Shown one piece after another: positions 1 through 12,382 of a stretch of DNA of 64,000 nucleotides (positions are counted from its first letter, which is position 1; each line of letters begins with the position of its first letter). A model generated the notes under the pieces. The model was not told where the DNA came from. It saw nothing but the letters and a program-made list of their open reading frames with translations, and did no database searches. The DNA is taken from assembly GCA_033782935.1 (NCBI GenBank), contig JAWQEG010000526.1, forward strand, positions 335,501 to 399,500, written 5' to 3'. Both the position numbers and the translations under genes were made by a program. The DNA comes from Petrolisthes cinctipes (lineage: Eukaryota > Arthropoda > Malacostraca > Decapoda > Porcellanidae).

Positions 1-485
1 GCCTGAATTTGAGATATAAACGGGTACAGAAGATGCATGCACATATCGACTTTGAGCACCCAAAATATCGATTTTTAGCATGTTTTGGGCCTACATTTTG
101 AAAATATTCTAGCACTGAGTAGGCATGTACAGATCGCTTCTGGGACCCAAAAATATCGAATTTTAGAGTGTTTTGAACCTGAATTTGGGATATAAACGGG
201 TACTGAAGATGCATGCACATATATACTTTGGGCACCTAAAATATTGATTTTTACCATGTTTTGATCCCATATCTTGAAAATATTCTAGCACTAAGTAGGC
301 ATGTACAGATCGCTTTTGGGACCCAAAAATATCGAATTTTCGGGTGTTTTGAACATGAATTTGGGATATAAATGGGTACAGAAGATGCATACACATATTG
401 ACTTTGGGCAACTAAAATATCGATTTTCAGCATGTTTTGGGCCTGTATTTTGAAAATACTCTAACACGGAGTAGGCATGTACAGA
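1..485. repeat. 8-monomer-offset duplication, copy 1
   Basis: This stretch matches 1409-1893 at an offset of 1,408 bp (8 x 176). Shared marks are a GAATTTTAGAGTG variant near 160 and 1568, ATATATACTTTGGG near 220 and 1628, and TTTTACCATGTTTTGATCCC near 250 and 1658. The same monomers appear again from about 3874. Similarity drops near the right end, at about 480. Confidence 0.8.
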
Positions 486-1408
486 TCGCTTCTGGGACCC
501 AAAAATATCGAATTTTCGGGAGTTTTGAACCTGAATTTGAGATATATACGGGTACAGAAGATGCATGCACATATCGACTTTGGGCACCTAAAATATCGAT
601 TTTCATCATGTTTTGGGCCTGTATATTGAAAATACTCTATCACGGAGTTGGCATGTACAGAACGCTTCTGGGACCAAAAAATATCGAATTTTTGGGAGTT
701 TTGAGCCTGAATTTGAGATATAAACGGGTACAGAAGATGCATGAACATATCGACTTTTTGCACCTAAAATATCGATTTTCATCATGTTTTGGGCCTGTTT
801 ATTGAAAATACTCTAACACGGAGTAGGCATGTACAGATCGCTTCTGGGACCCAAAAATATCGAATTTTCCGGTGTTTTGAGCCTGAATTTGGGATATAAA
901 CGGATACAGAAGATGCATACACATATTGACTTTGTGCACCTAAAATATAGATTTTCAGCATTTTTTGTGCCTGTATTTTGAAAATACTCTAACACGGAGT
1001 AGGCATGTACAGATCGCTTCTGGGACCCAAAAATATCGAGTTTTCGGGTGTTTTGAGCCTGAATTTGAGATATAAACGGGTACAGAAGATGCATGCACAT
1101 ATCGACTTTGGGCAATTAAAATATCGATTTTTAGCATGTTTTTAGCCTATATTTTTAAAACATTCTAGCACTGAGTAGGCATGTACAGATCGCTTCTGGG
1201 ACCCAAAAATATGGAATTTTCGAGTGTTTTGAGCCTGAATTTGAGATATAAACGGGTACAGAAGATGCATGCACATATCGACTTTGGGCACCTAAAATAT
1301 CGATTTTCATCATGTTTTGGGCCTGTATATTAATAATACTCTAATACGGAGTAGGCATGTACAGATCGCTTCTGGGACCAAAAAATATCGAATTTTTGTG
1401 AGTTTTGA

Positions 1409-1893
1409 GCCTGAATTTGAGATATAAACGGGTACAGAAGATGCATGCACATATCGACTTTGAGCACCCAAAATATCGATTTTTAGCATGTTTTGGACCT
1501 ACATTTTGAAAATATTCTAGCACTGAGTAGGCATGTACAGATCGCTTCTGGAACCCAAAAATATCGAATTTTAGAGTGTTTTGAACCTGAATTTGGGATA
1601 TAAACGGTTACTGAAGATGCATGCACATATATACTTTGGGCACCTAAAATATTGATTTTTACCATGTTTTGATCCCATATTTTGAAAATATTCTAGCACT
1701 AAGTAGGCATGTACAGATCGCTTTTGGGACCCAAAAATATCGAATTTTCGGGTGTTTTGAGCATGAATTTGGGATATAAATGGGTACAGAAGATGCATAC
1801 ACATATTGACTTTGGGCAACTAAAATATCGATTTTCAGCATGTTTTGGGCCTGTATTTTGAAAATACTCTAACACGGAGTAGGCATGTACAGA
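1409..1893. repeat. 8-monomer-offset duplication, copy 2
   Basis: This is the partner of 1-485, with the same diagnostic variants in the same order. It lies inside the larger 14-monomer duplication, so its monomers occur a third time at about 3874-4358 (offset 2,465 bp). Confidence 0.8.
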
Positions 1894-1939
1894 TCTCTTC
1901 TGGGACTCAAAAATATCGAATTTTCGGGTGTTTTGAGCC

Positions 1940-2590
1940 TGAATTTGAGATATAAACGGGTACAGAAGATGAATGCACATATCGACTTTGTGCACCTAAA
2001 ATGTCGATTTTCAGCATGTTTTGGGCTTGTATTTTGAAAATACTCTAACACGGAGTAGGCATGTACAGTTTGCTTCTGGGACCAAAAAATATCGAATTTT
2101 CGGGGGTTTTGAGCCTGAATTTGGGAAATAAACGGGTACAGAAGATGCATACACATATTGACTTTGGGCACCTAAAATATCGATTTTCAGCATGTTTTGG
2201 GCCTGTATATTGAAAATACTCTAACACGGAGTAGGCATGTACAGATCGCTTCTGTGACCGAAAAATATCGAATTTTTGGGTGTTCTGAACCTGAATTTGA
2301 AATATAAACGGGTACAGAAGATGCATGCACATATCGACTTTGGGCACCTAAAATATTGATTTTCAGCATGTTTTGGGCCTGTATTTTGAAAATACTCTAA
2401 CACGGAGTAGGCATGTACAGATCGCTTCTGGGACCCAAAAATATCGAATTTTCGGGTGTTTTGAGCCTGAATTTGAGATATAAACGGGTACAGAAGATGC
2501 ATGCACATATCGACTTTGGGCACATAAAATATCGATTTTTAGCCTGATTTGGGCCCATATATTGAAAAATTTCTAGCACTGAGTAGGCAT
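1940..2590. repeat. Recurrent four-monomer cassette (copies at about 1.9, 2.8, 4.4 and 5.5 kb)
   Basis: A run of monomers marked by GATGAATGCACATATCG, then CAGTTTGCTTCTGGG, then GACCGAAAAATATCG occurs four times. The CAGTTTGCTT monomers start at 2057, 2937, 4522 and 5578, so the spacings are 880, 1,585 and 1,056 bp (5, 9 plus one base, and 6 monomers). The copies therefore sit at different multiples of the monomer. This suggests successive unequal exchanges with no fixed higher-order period. Confidence 0.8.
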
Positions 2591-2819
2591 GTACAGATCG
2601 CTTCTGGGACCCAAAAATATCGAATTTTCGGGTGTTTTGAGCCATAATTTGAGATATAAACGGGTACAGAAGATGAATGCACATATCGACATAGTGCACC
2701 TAAAATGTCGATTTTTATCATGTTTTGGGCCCATATCTTCAATATATTCTAGCACTGAGTAGGCATGTACAGATCGCTTCTGGGACCCAAAAATATCGAA
2801 TTTTAGAGTGTTTTGAGCC

Positions 2820-3470
2820 TGAATTTGATATATAAACGGGTACAGAAGATGAATGCACATATCGACTTTGTGCACCTAAAATGTCGATTTTCAGCATGTT
2901 TTGGTCTTGTATTTTGAAAATACTCTAACACGGAGTAGGCATGTACAGTTTGCTTCTGGGACCAAAAAATATCGAATTTTCGGGGGTTTTGAGCCTGAAT
3001 TTGGGAAATAAACGGGTACAGAAGATGCATACACATATTGACTTTGTGCACCTAAAATATCGATTTTCAGCATGTTTTGGGCCTGTATATTGAAAATACT
3101 CTAACACGGAGTAGGCATGTACAGATCGCTTCTGGGACCGAAAAATATCGAATTTTCGGGTGTTCTGAACCTGAATTTGAAATATAAACGTGTACAGAAG
3201 ATGCATGCACATATCGACTTTGGGCACCTAAAATATTGATTTTCAGCATGTTTTGGGCCTGTATTTTGAAAATACTCTAACACGGAGTAGGCATGTACAG
3301 ATCGCTTCTGGGACCCAAAAATATCGAATTTTCGGGTGTTTTGAGCGTGAATTTGAGATATAAACGGGTACAGAAGATGCATGCACATATCGACTTTGGG
3401 CACATAAAATATCGATTTTTAGCCTTATTTGGGCCCATATATTGAAAAAATTCTAGCACTGAGTAGGCAT
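2820..3470. repeat. Recurrent four-monomer cassette, copy 2
   Basis: This is the copy of 1940-2590 at an offset of 880 bp (5 monomers). It differs at a few bases, for example GATATATAAAC near 2827 where copy 1 has GAGATATAAAC, and TTTGGTCTTG near 2900 where copy 1 has TTTGGGCTTG. Confidence 0.8.
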
Positions 3471-3552
3471 GTACAGATCGCTTCTGGGACCCAAAAATAT
3501 CAAATTTTCGGGTGTTTTGAGCCTGAATTTGAGATATAAACGGGTACAGAAG

Positions 3553-5055
3553 ATGCATGCACATATCGACTTTGGGCAATTAAAATATCGATTTTTAGCA
3601 TGTTTTTAGCCTATATTTTTAAAACATTTTAGCACTGAGTAGGCATGTACTGATCGCTTCTGGGACCCAAAAATATGGAATTTTCGAGTGTTTTTGAGCC
3701 TGAATTTGAGATATAAACGGGTACAGAAGATGCATGCACATATCGACTTTGGGCACCTAAAATATCGATTTTCATCATGTTTTGGGCCTGTATATTAATA
3801 ATACTCTAATACGGAGTAGGCATGTACAGATCGCTTCTGGGACCAAAAAATATCGAATTTTTGTGAGTTTTGAGCCTGAATTTGAGATATAAACGGGTAC
3901 AGAAGATGCATGCACATATCGACTTTGGGCACCCAAAATATCGATTTTTAGCATGTTTTGGGCCTACATTTTGATAATATTCTAGCACTGAGTAGGCATG
4001 TACAGATCGCTTCTGGGACCCAAAAATATCAAATTTTAGAGTGTTTTGAACCTGAATTTGGGATATAAACGGGTACTGAAGATGCATGCACATATATACT
4101 TTGGGCTCCAAAAATATTGATTTTTACCATGTTTTCATCCCATATCTTGGAAATATTCTAGCACTAAGTAGGCATGTACAGATCGCTTTTGGGACCCAAA
4201 AATATCGAATTTTCGGGTGTTTTGAGCATGAATTTGGGATATAAATGGGTACAGAAGATGCATACACATATTGACTTTGGGCAACTAAAATATCGATTTT
4301 CAGCATGTTTTGGGCCTGTATTTTGAAAATACTCTAACACGGAGTAGGCATGTACAGATCTCTTCTGGGACCCAAAAATATCGAATTTTCGGGTGTTTTG
4401 AGCCTGAATTTGAGATATAAACGGGTACAGAAGATGAATGCACATATCGACTTTGTGCACCTAAAATGTCGATTTTCAGCATGTTTTGGGCTTGTATTTT
4501 GAAAATACTCTAACACGGAGTAGGCATGTACAGTTTGCTTCTGGGACCAAAAAATATCGAATTTTCGGGTGTTTTGAGCCTTAATTTGGGAAATAAACGG
4601 GTACAGAAGATGCATACACATATTGACTTTGGGCACCTAAAATATCGATTTTCAGCATGTTTTGGGCCTGTATATTGAAAATACTCTAACACGGAGTAGG
4701 CATGTACAGATAGCTTCTGGGACCGAAAAATATCGAATTTTCGGGTGTTCTGAACCTGAATTTGAAATATAAACGGGTACAGAAGATGCATGCACAAATC
4801 GACTTTGGGCACCTAAAATATTGATTTTCAGCATGTTTTGGGCCTGTATTTTGAAAATACTCTAACACGGAGTAGGCATGTACAGATCGCTTCTGGGACC
4901 CAAAAATATCGAATTTTCGGGTGTTTTGAGCCTGAATTTGAGATATAAACGGATACAGAAGATGCATGCACATATCGACTTTGGGCACATAAAATATCGA
5001 TTTTTAGCCTGATTTGGGCCCATATATTGAAAAAATTCTAGCACTGAGTAGACTT
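3553..5055. repeat. 14-monomer (2,464-bp) duplication, copy 2
   Basis: This is the second copy of the block at 1089-2590, carrying the same ordered run of monomer variants. One extra T in the run before GAGCC near 3690 makes that monomer 177 bp long and shifts the offset by one base. Confidence 0.85.
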
Positions 5056-5460
5056 GTACAGATCGCTTCTGGGACCCAAAAATATCGAATTTTCAGGGGT
5101 TTTGAGCCTGAATTTGAGATATAAACGGGTACAGAAGATGCATGCACATATCGACTTTGGGCTCACAAAATATCGATTTTCAGCATGTTTTGGGCCTGTA
5201 TTTGGAAAATACTCTAACACGGAGTAGGCATGTACAGATCGCTTCTGGGACCCAAAAATATCGAATTTTCGGGTGTTTTGAGCCTTAATTTGAGATATAA
5301 ACGGGTACAGAAGATGAACGCACATATCGACATAGGGCACCTAAAATGTCGATTTTTATCATGTTTTGGGCCCATATCTTCAATATATTCTAGCACTGAG
5401 TAGGCATGTACAGATCGCTTCTGGGACCCAAAAATATCGAATTTTCGAGTGTTTTGAGCC

Positions 5461-5930
5461 TGAATTTGAGATATAAACGGGTACACAAGATGAATGCACA
5501 TATCGACTTTGTGCACCTAAAATGACGATTTTCAGCATGTTTTGGGCTTGTATTTTGAAAATACTCTAACACGGAGTAGGCATGTACAGTTTGCTTCTGG
5601 GACCAAAAAATATCGAATTTTCGGAGGTTTTGAGCCTGAATTTGGGAAATAAACGGGTACAGAAGATGCATACACATATCGACTTTGGGCACCTAAAATA
5701 TCGATTTTCAGCATGTTTTGGGCCTGTATATTGAAAATACTCTAACACGGAGTAGGCATGTACAGATTGCTTCTGGGACCGAAAAATATCGAATTTTCGG
5801 GTGTTCTGAACCTGAATTTGAAATATAAACGGGTACAGAAGATGCATGCACATATCGACTTTGGGCACACAAAATATCGATTTTCAGCATGTTTTGGGCC
5901 TGTATTTTGAAAATACTCTAACACGGAGTA
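5461..5930. repeat. Recurrent cassette, copy 4 (partial)
   Basis: It carries the CAGTTTGCTT monomer at 5578 followed by the GACCGAAAAATATCG monomer at 5754, as in the other copies. It then diverges into a monomer marked by GAGCCTTAATTTGAG that also occurs at 5226, a 704-bp (4-monomer) offset. Confidence 0.75.
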
Positions 5931-6633
5931 GGCATGTACAGATCGCTTCTGGGACCCAAAAATATCGAATTTTCGGGTGTTTTGAGCCTTAATTTGAGAT
6001 ATAAACGGGTACAGAAGATGAATGCACATATCGACTTAGGGCACCTAAAATGTCGATTTTTATCATGTTTTGGGCCCATATCTTCAATATATTCTAGCAC
6101 TGAGTAGGCATGTACAGATCGCTTCTGGGACCCAAAAATATCGAATTTTCGGGTGTTTTGAGCCTGAATTTGAGATATAAACGGGTACAGAAGATGCATG
6201 CACATATCGACTTTGGGCACCTAAAATATCGATTTTCATCATGTTTTGGGCCTGTATATTAATAATACTCTAACACGGAGTAGGCATGTACAGATCGCTT
6301 CTGGGACCCAAAAATATCGAATTTTCGGGTGTTTTGAGCCTGAATTTGAGATATAAACGGGTACAGAAGATGCATGCACATATCGACTTTGGACACATTA
6401 AATATCGATTTTGAGCATGTTTTGGGCCTGTATTTTGAAAATACTCTAACACGGAGTAGGCATTTACAGATCGCTTCTGGGGCCCAAAAATATCGAATTT
6501 TCGGGTGTTTTGAGGTTGAATTTGAAATATAAACGGGTACAGAAGATGCGTGCACATATCGACTTTGGACACATTAAATATCGATTTTTAGCATGTTTTG
6601 AGCCTATATTTTGAAAACATTCTAGCACTGAGT

Positions 6634-8919
6634 AGGCATGTACAGATCGCTTCTGGGACCCAAAAATGTTGAATTTTCGGGTGTTTTGAGCCTGAATTTG
6701 AGATATAAACGGGTACTGAAGATGCATGCACATATCGACTTTGGGCACCTAAAATATCGATTTTGATTATGTTTAGGGTCTTTTTTTTTTAAACATTCTT
6801 GCAAGTAGTAGGCTTGTACAGATCGCTTCTGTGACCCAAAAATTTAGAATTTTCGAGTGTTTTAAACCAGAATTTGGGATATAAACGGGTACAGAAGATG
6901 AATGCACATATCGACTTTGGGCACCCAAAATATCGATTTTGGGCATGTTTTGGGCCTGTATTTGAAAATACTCTAACACGGAGTAGGCATGTACAGATCG
7001 CTTCTGGTACACAAAAATATCGAAATTTCGAGTGTTTTGAGCCTGAATTTGGGAAATAAACGGGTACAGAAGATGCATACACATATTATCTTTGGGCACC
7101 TAAAATATCGATTTTCAGCATCTTTTGGGCCTTTATATTGAAAATAACCTAACACGGAGTAGGCATGTACAGATCGCTTCTGGGACCCAAAAATATCGAA
7201 TTTTCGGGTGTTTTGAGCCTGAATTTGAGATATAAACGGGTACAGAAAAAGCATGCACATATCGGCTTTGGGTACCCAAAATATCAATTTTGAGCATGTT
7301 TTGGGCCTACATTTTGAAAGTATTCTAGCACTGAGAAAGCATGTGCAGACTGCTTCTGGAACCCAAAAATATCGAATTTTAGAGTGTTTTATACCTGAAT
7401 TTAGGATGTAAACGGATACAGAAGATACATGCACATATCGACTTTGGACACCTAAAATATCGATTTTTAGCATGTTTTAAGAATATATTTTGAAAACATT
7501 CTAGCACTGAGTAGGCATGTTCAGATCGTTTCTGGGACTCAAAAATATTTATTTTACGGGTGTTTTGAGCCTGAATTTGAGATATAAACGGGTACTAAAG
7601 ATGAATGCACATATCGACTTTTTGCACCTAAAATATCGATTTTGAACATGTTTTGTGTCTGTATCTTGAAAACATTTTAGCAAGGCGTAGGCATGTAAAG
7701 ATCGCTTCTATGACCCAAAAATATGGAATTTTCGAGTGTTTTAAACCTGAATTTGGGATGTAAACGGGTACAGAAGATGCATGCACATATCGACTTTGGG
7801 CACCTAAAATATTGATTTTGAGCAGTTTTGGGCCTGTATTTTGAAAATACTCTAACACGGAGTAGGCATGTACAGATCGCTTCTGGTACACAAAAATATC
7901 GAATTTTCGGGTGTTTTGAGCCTGAATTTGAGATATAAACGGGTACAGAAGATGCATGCACATATCGACTTTGGGCACTTAAAATATCGATTTTTACCAT
8001 GTTTTGGGCCCATATTTTGAAAATATTCTAGCACTAAGTAGGCATGTACAGATCGCTTCTGGGACCCAAAAATATCGAATTTTCGGGTGTTTTGAGCATG
8101 AATTTGGGATATAAATGGGTACAGAAGATGCATACACATATTGACTTTGGGCAACTAAAATATCGATTTTCAGCATCTTTTCGGCCTGTATATTGAAAAT
8201 ACTCTACCACGGAGTAGGCATGTACAGATCGCTTCTGGAACCCAAACATATCGAATTTTCGGGTGTTTTGAGCCTGAATTTGAGATATAAACGGGTAACG
8301 AAGATGTATGCACATATCGACTTTGGGCACCCAAAATATCGATTTTGAGCATGTTTTGAGCCTACATTTTAAAAATACTCTAACACGGAGTAGTCATGTA
8401 CAGATCGCTTCTGGGAACGAAAAATATCGAATTTTCGAGTCTTTTGAGCCTGAATTTAAGATATAAACGGGTACAGAAGATGCATGCACATATCAACTTT
8501 TGGCACCCAAAATATCGATTTTTAGCATGTTCTGGGCCTATGTTTTGAAAATATTCTAGCACTGAGTAGGTATGTACAGATCGCTTCTGGAACCCAAAAA
8601 TATCGAATTTTCGGTTATTTTTAGCCTGAAATTGAAAAATAAACGGGTACAGAAGATACATACACATATTGACTTTGGGCACCTAAAATATTGATTTTCA
8701 GTATGTTTTGGGCCTGTATTTTGAAAATACTCTAACACAGAGTAGGCATGTACAGATCGCTTCTGGGACCCAAAAATATCGAATTTTCAGGTGTTTTGAG
8801 CCTGAATTTGAGATATAAACGGGTACAGAAGATGCATGCACATATCGACTTTGGTCACCTAAAATATCGATTTTTAGCATGTTTTTAGCCTATATTTTGA
8901 AAACAATCTAGCACTGAGT
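6634..8919. repeat. Tandem 12/13-monomer higher-order block, copy 1
   Basis: This block is repeated directly downstream at 8920-11029. The offset is 2,286 bp in the first part (6634 to about 7050) and 2,110 bp in the rest, so this copy has one extra full 176-bp monomer at about 7050-7226. Shared rare variants include a 10-T tract, GAGAAAGCATGTGCAGACTG near 7333, GCAAGGCGTAGGCATGTAAAG near 7680 and CATATCTTTTCGG-like changes near 8175. Several shared single-base deletions give 175-bp monomers in both copies. Confidence 0.9.
6765..6812. repeat. Aberrant T-tract monomer junction
   Basis: The usual spacer between GATTTT and AGTAGGC is replaced by a diverged segment that reads GATTATGTTTAGGGTC, then ten T, then AAACATTCTTGCAAGTAG. 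This is the most diverged spacer I noticed in domain A. It is copied intact at 9051-9098. Monomer length is still 176 bp, so the change is by substitution with balanced indels. Confidence 0.8.
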
Positions 8920-11029
8920 AGGCATCTACAGATCGCTTCTGGGACCCAAAAATGTTGAATTTTCGGGTGTTTTGAGCCTGAATTTGAGATATAAACGGGT
9001 ACTGAAGATGCATGCACATATCGACTTTGGGCACCTAAAATATCGATTTTGATTATGTTTAGGGTCTTTTTTTTTTAAACATTCTTGCAAGTAGTAGGCT
9101 TGTACAGATCGCTTCTGTGACCCAAAAATTTAGAATTTTCGAGTGTTTTAAACCAGAATTTGGGATATAAACGGGTACAGAAGATGCATGCACATATCGA
9201 CTTTGGGCACCCAAAATATCGATTTTGGGCATGTTTTGGGCCTGTATTTGAAAATACTCTAACACGGAGTAGGCATGTACAGATCGCTTCTGTTACACAA
9301 AAATATCGAAATTTCGAGTGTTTTGAGCCTGAATTTGAGATATAAACGGGTACAGAAGATGCATGCACATATCGGCTTTGGGTACCCAAAATATCAATTT
9401 TGAGCATGTTTTGGGCCTACATTTTGAAAGTATTCTAGCACTGAGAAAGCATGTGCAGACTGCTTCTGGAACCCAAAAATATCGAATTTTAGAGTGTTTT
9501 ATACCTGAATTTGGGATGTAAACGGATACAGAAGATACATGCACATATCGACTTTGGACACCTAAAATATCGATTTTTAGCATGTTTTAAGAATATATTT
9601 TGAAAACATTCTAGCACTGAGTAGGCATGTTCAGATCGCTTCTGAGACTCAAAAATATTTATTTTACGGTTGTTTTGAGCCTGAATTTGAGATATAAACG
9701 GGTACTGAAGATGAATGCACATATCGACTTTTTGCACCTAAAATATCGATTTTGAACATGTTTTGTGTCTGTATCTTGAAAACATTTTAGCAAGGCGTAG
9801 GCATGTAAAGATCGCTTCTATGACCCAAAAATATGGAATTTTCGAGTGTTTTAAACCTGAATTTGGGATGTAAACGGGTACAGAAGATGCATGCACATAT
9901 CGACTTTGGGCACCTAAAATATTGATTTTGAGCAGTTTTGGGCCTGTATTTTGAAAATACTCTAACACGGAGTAGGCATGTACAGATCGCTTCTGGTACA
10001 CAAAAATATCGAATTTTCGGGTGTTTTGAGCCTGAATTTGAGATATAAACGGGTACAGAAGATGCATGCACATATCGACTTTGGGCACTTAAAATATCGA
10101 TTTTTACCATGTTTTGGGCCCATATTTTGAAAATATTCTAGCACTAAGTAGGCATGTACAGATCGCTTCTGGGACCCAAAAATATCGAATTTTCGGGTGT
10201 TTTGAGCATGAATTTGGGATATAAATGGGTACAGAAGATGCATACACATATTGACTTTGGGCAACTAAAATATCGATTTTTAGCATCTTTTCGGCCTGTA
10301 TATTGAAAATACTCTACCACGGAGTAGGCATGTACAGATCGCTTCTGGAACCCAAACATATCGAATTTTCGGGTGTTTTGAGCCTGAATTTGAGATATAA
10401 ACGGGTAACGAAGATGTATGCACATATCGACTTTGGGCACCCAAAATATCGATTTTGAGCATGTTTTGGGCCTACATTTTGAAAATACTCTAACACGGAG
10501 TAGTCATGTACAGATCGCTTCTGGGAACGAAAAATATCGAATTTTCGAGTGTTTTGAGCCTGAATTTAAGATATAAACGGGTACAGAAGATGCATGCACA
10601 TATCGACTTTTGGCACCCAAAATATCGATTTTTAGCATGTTCTGGGCCTATGTTTTGAAAATATTCTAGCACTGAGTAGGTATGTACAGATCGCTTCTGG
10701 AACCCAAAAATATCGAATTTTCGGTTATTTTTAGCCTGAAATTGAAAAATAAACGGGTACAGAAGATACATACACATATTGACTTTGGGCACCTAAAATA
10801 TTGATTTTCAGCATGTTTTGAGCCTGTATTTTGAAAATACTCTAACACAGAGTAGGCATGTACAGATCGATTCTGGGACCCAAAAATATCGAATTTTCAG
10901 GTGTTTTGAGCCTGAATTTGAGATATAAACGGGTACAGAAGATGCATGCACATATCGACTTTGGTCACCTAAAATATCGATTTTTAGCATGTTTTTAGCC
11001 TATATTTTGAAAACAATCTAGCACTGAGT
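8920..11029. repeat. Tandem 12-monomer higher-order block, copy 2
   Basis: This is the second copy of 6634-8919, one monomer shorter. Near 9270-9370 a single monomer joins the left half of the copy-1 monomer at 6985 (ACACAAAAATATCGAAATTT) to the right half of the one at 7161 (CATATCGGCTTTGGGTACCC). Elsewhere the two copies differ at only scattered bases. Similarity ends at about 11,060, where TATGGAATTTTAGGG replaces the expected variant. Confidence 0.9.
9051..9098. repeat. Aberrant T-tract monomer junction, second copy
   Basis: This is the exact counterpart of the segment at 6765-6812, including the ten-T tract at 9067-9076. Its presence in both higher-order copies shows that the change predates their duplication. 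Confidence 0.8.
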
Positions 11030-11557
11030 AGGCATCTACAGATCGCTTCTGGGACCCAAAAATATGGAATTTTAGGGTGTTTTCAGCCTGAATTTGGGAT
11101 ATAAACGGATACAGAAGATGCATACACATATTGACTTTGTGCACCTAAAATGTAGATTTTCAGCATGTTTTGGGCCTGAATTTTGAGAATACTCTAACAC
11201 GGAGTAGGCATGTACAGATCGCTTCTGGGACCCAAAAATATCGAATTTTCGAGTGTTTTGAGCCTGAATTTGAGATATAAACGGGTACAGAAGATGAATG
11301 CACAAATCGACTTTGGGCACCTAAAATGTCGATTTTTAGCATGTTTTGGGCCCATATCTTCAATATATTCTAGCACTGAGTAGGCATGTACAGATCGCTT
11401 TTGGGATAAAAAAACATTGAATTTTCGGGTGTTTTGAGCCTGAATTTGAGATATAAACGGGTACAGAAGATGCTTGCACATATCGACTTTGGACACCTAA
11501 AATATCGATTTTCAGCATGTTTTTAGCCTATATTTTGAAAACATTCTAGCACTGAGT

Positions 11558-12058
11558 AGGCATGTACAGATTGCTTCTGGGACCCCAAAATATGGAATTT
11601 TCGGGTGTTCTGAGCCTGAATTTGAGATATAAACGGGTACAGAAGATGCATGCTCATATTGACTTTGGGCACCTAAAATATCGATTTTCAGCATGTTTTG
11701 GGCCTGTATTTTGAAAATACTCTAACACTGAGTAGGCATGTACAGATTGCTTCTGGGACCTCAAAATATTGAATTTTCGGGTGTTTTGAGCCTGAATTTG
11801 AGATATAAACGGGTACTGAAGATGCATGCACATATCGACTTTTGTGCACCTAAAAGATCGATTTTCAGTATGTTTTGAGCATGTATTTTGAAAATACTCT
11901 AACACGGAGTAGGCATGTCCAGATCGCTTCTGGGACCCCTAAATATCAAATTTTCGGGTGTTTTGAGACTGAATTTGAGATATCGACTTTTTGGCACCTA
12001 AAAAATAGATTTTTAGCATGTTTTTAGCCTATATTTTGAAAATATTGTAGCACTGAGT
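11558..12058. repeat. First 501-bp trimer at the domain A/B boundary
   Basis: Landmarks at 11,558, 11,734, 11,911 and 12,059 give the first 176-177-148 unit. The monomer at 11,558 is transitional: it has the four-C form GACCCCAAAATAT typical of B but keeps TATGGAATTT and TGTTCTGAGCC variants seen in A. The first short monomer c is 11,911-12,058. I saw no c-type monomer to the left of it. Confidence 0.9.
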
Positions 12059-12382
12059 AGGCATGTACAGATTGCTTATGGGACCCCAAAATATTGAATT
12101 TTCCGGTGTTTTGAGCCTGAATTTGAGATATAAACGGGTACAGAAGATACATGCACATATTGACTTTGGGCACCAAAAATATCGATTTTCAGCATGTTTT
12201 AGTCCAGAATTTTGAAAATAATCTAACACGGAGTAGGCATGTACAGATACCTTCTTGGACCTCTAAATATCGAATTTTCGGGTGTTATGGGACTGAATTT
12301 GAGATATCGATTTTTTGGCACCTAAAATGTCGATTTTTAGCATGTTTTTAGCCTATATTTTGAAAATATTCTAGCACTGTGT
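12059..12382. repeat. Two-monomer variant unit (a-c')
   Basis: Landmarks at 12,059, 12,235 and 12,383 give 176 + 148 = 324 bp, so the b monomer is missing. It lies directly next to the domain boundary. Confidence 0.85.

Larger units (their letters stand above)
1089..2590. repeat. 14-monomer (2,464-bp) duplication, copy 1
   Basis: It matches 3553-5055 at an offset of 2,464 bp, which becomes 2,465 bp after one inserted T near 3690. Diagnostic shared variants are GGGCAATTAAAATATCG at 1108 and 3572, ATTTTTAAAACATT at 1151 and 3615, TATATTAATAATACTC at 1326 and 3790, and CAGTTTGCTTCTGGG near 2066 and 4531. The intervening monomers contain further, shorter duplications. Confidence 0.85.
1..11557. 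repeat. Domain A: divergent 176-bp satellite monomer array
   Basis: The landmark AGGCATGTAC (with variants) recurs at 121, 297, 473, 649, 825, 1001 and onward every 176 bp. From 121 to 11,557 there are 65 full monomers. Spacing is 176 bp except for single-base indels: 177 bp after 3641, and 175 bp after 6810, 7689, 9096 and 9799. Neighbouring monomers differ at many positions, and similar monomers recur at multiples of 176 bp rather than in one fixed order. Conserved blocks within the monomer include ATAAACGGGTACAGAAG, ATGCATGCACATAT, AAAATATCGATTTT and TATTTTGAAAATA. No gene or non-satellite insertion is visible. Satellite identity is directly seen; a centromeric or pericentromeric role is inference. 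Confidence 0.97.

Noticed and set aside
437..805. Plus-strand open frame of 122 codons
   Set aside because: It lies across two ordinary satellite monomers with no coding signal; equivalent frames in neighbouring monomers are broken.
6781..6790. T tract as a possible terminator or poly-A tail of a retrocopy
   Set aside because: There is no hairpin before it, no gene upstream on either strand, and the flanks are satellite in normal register.
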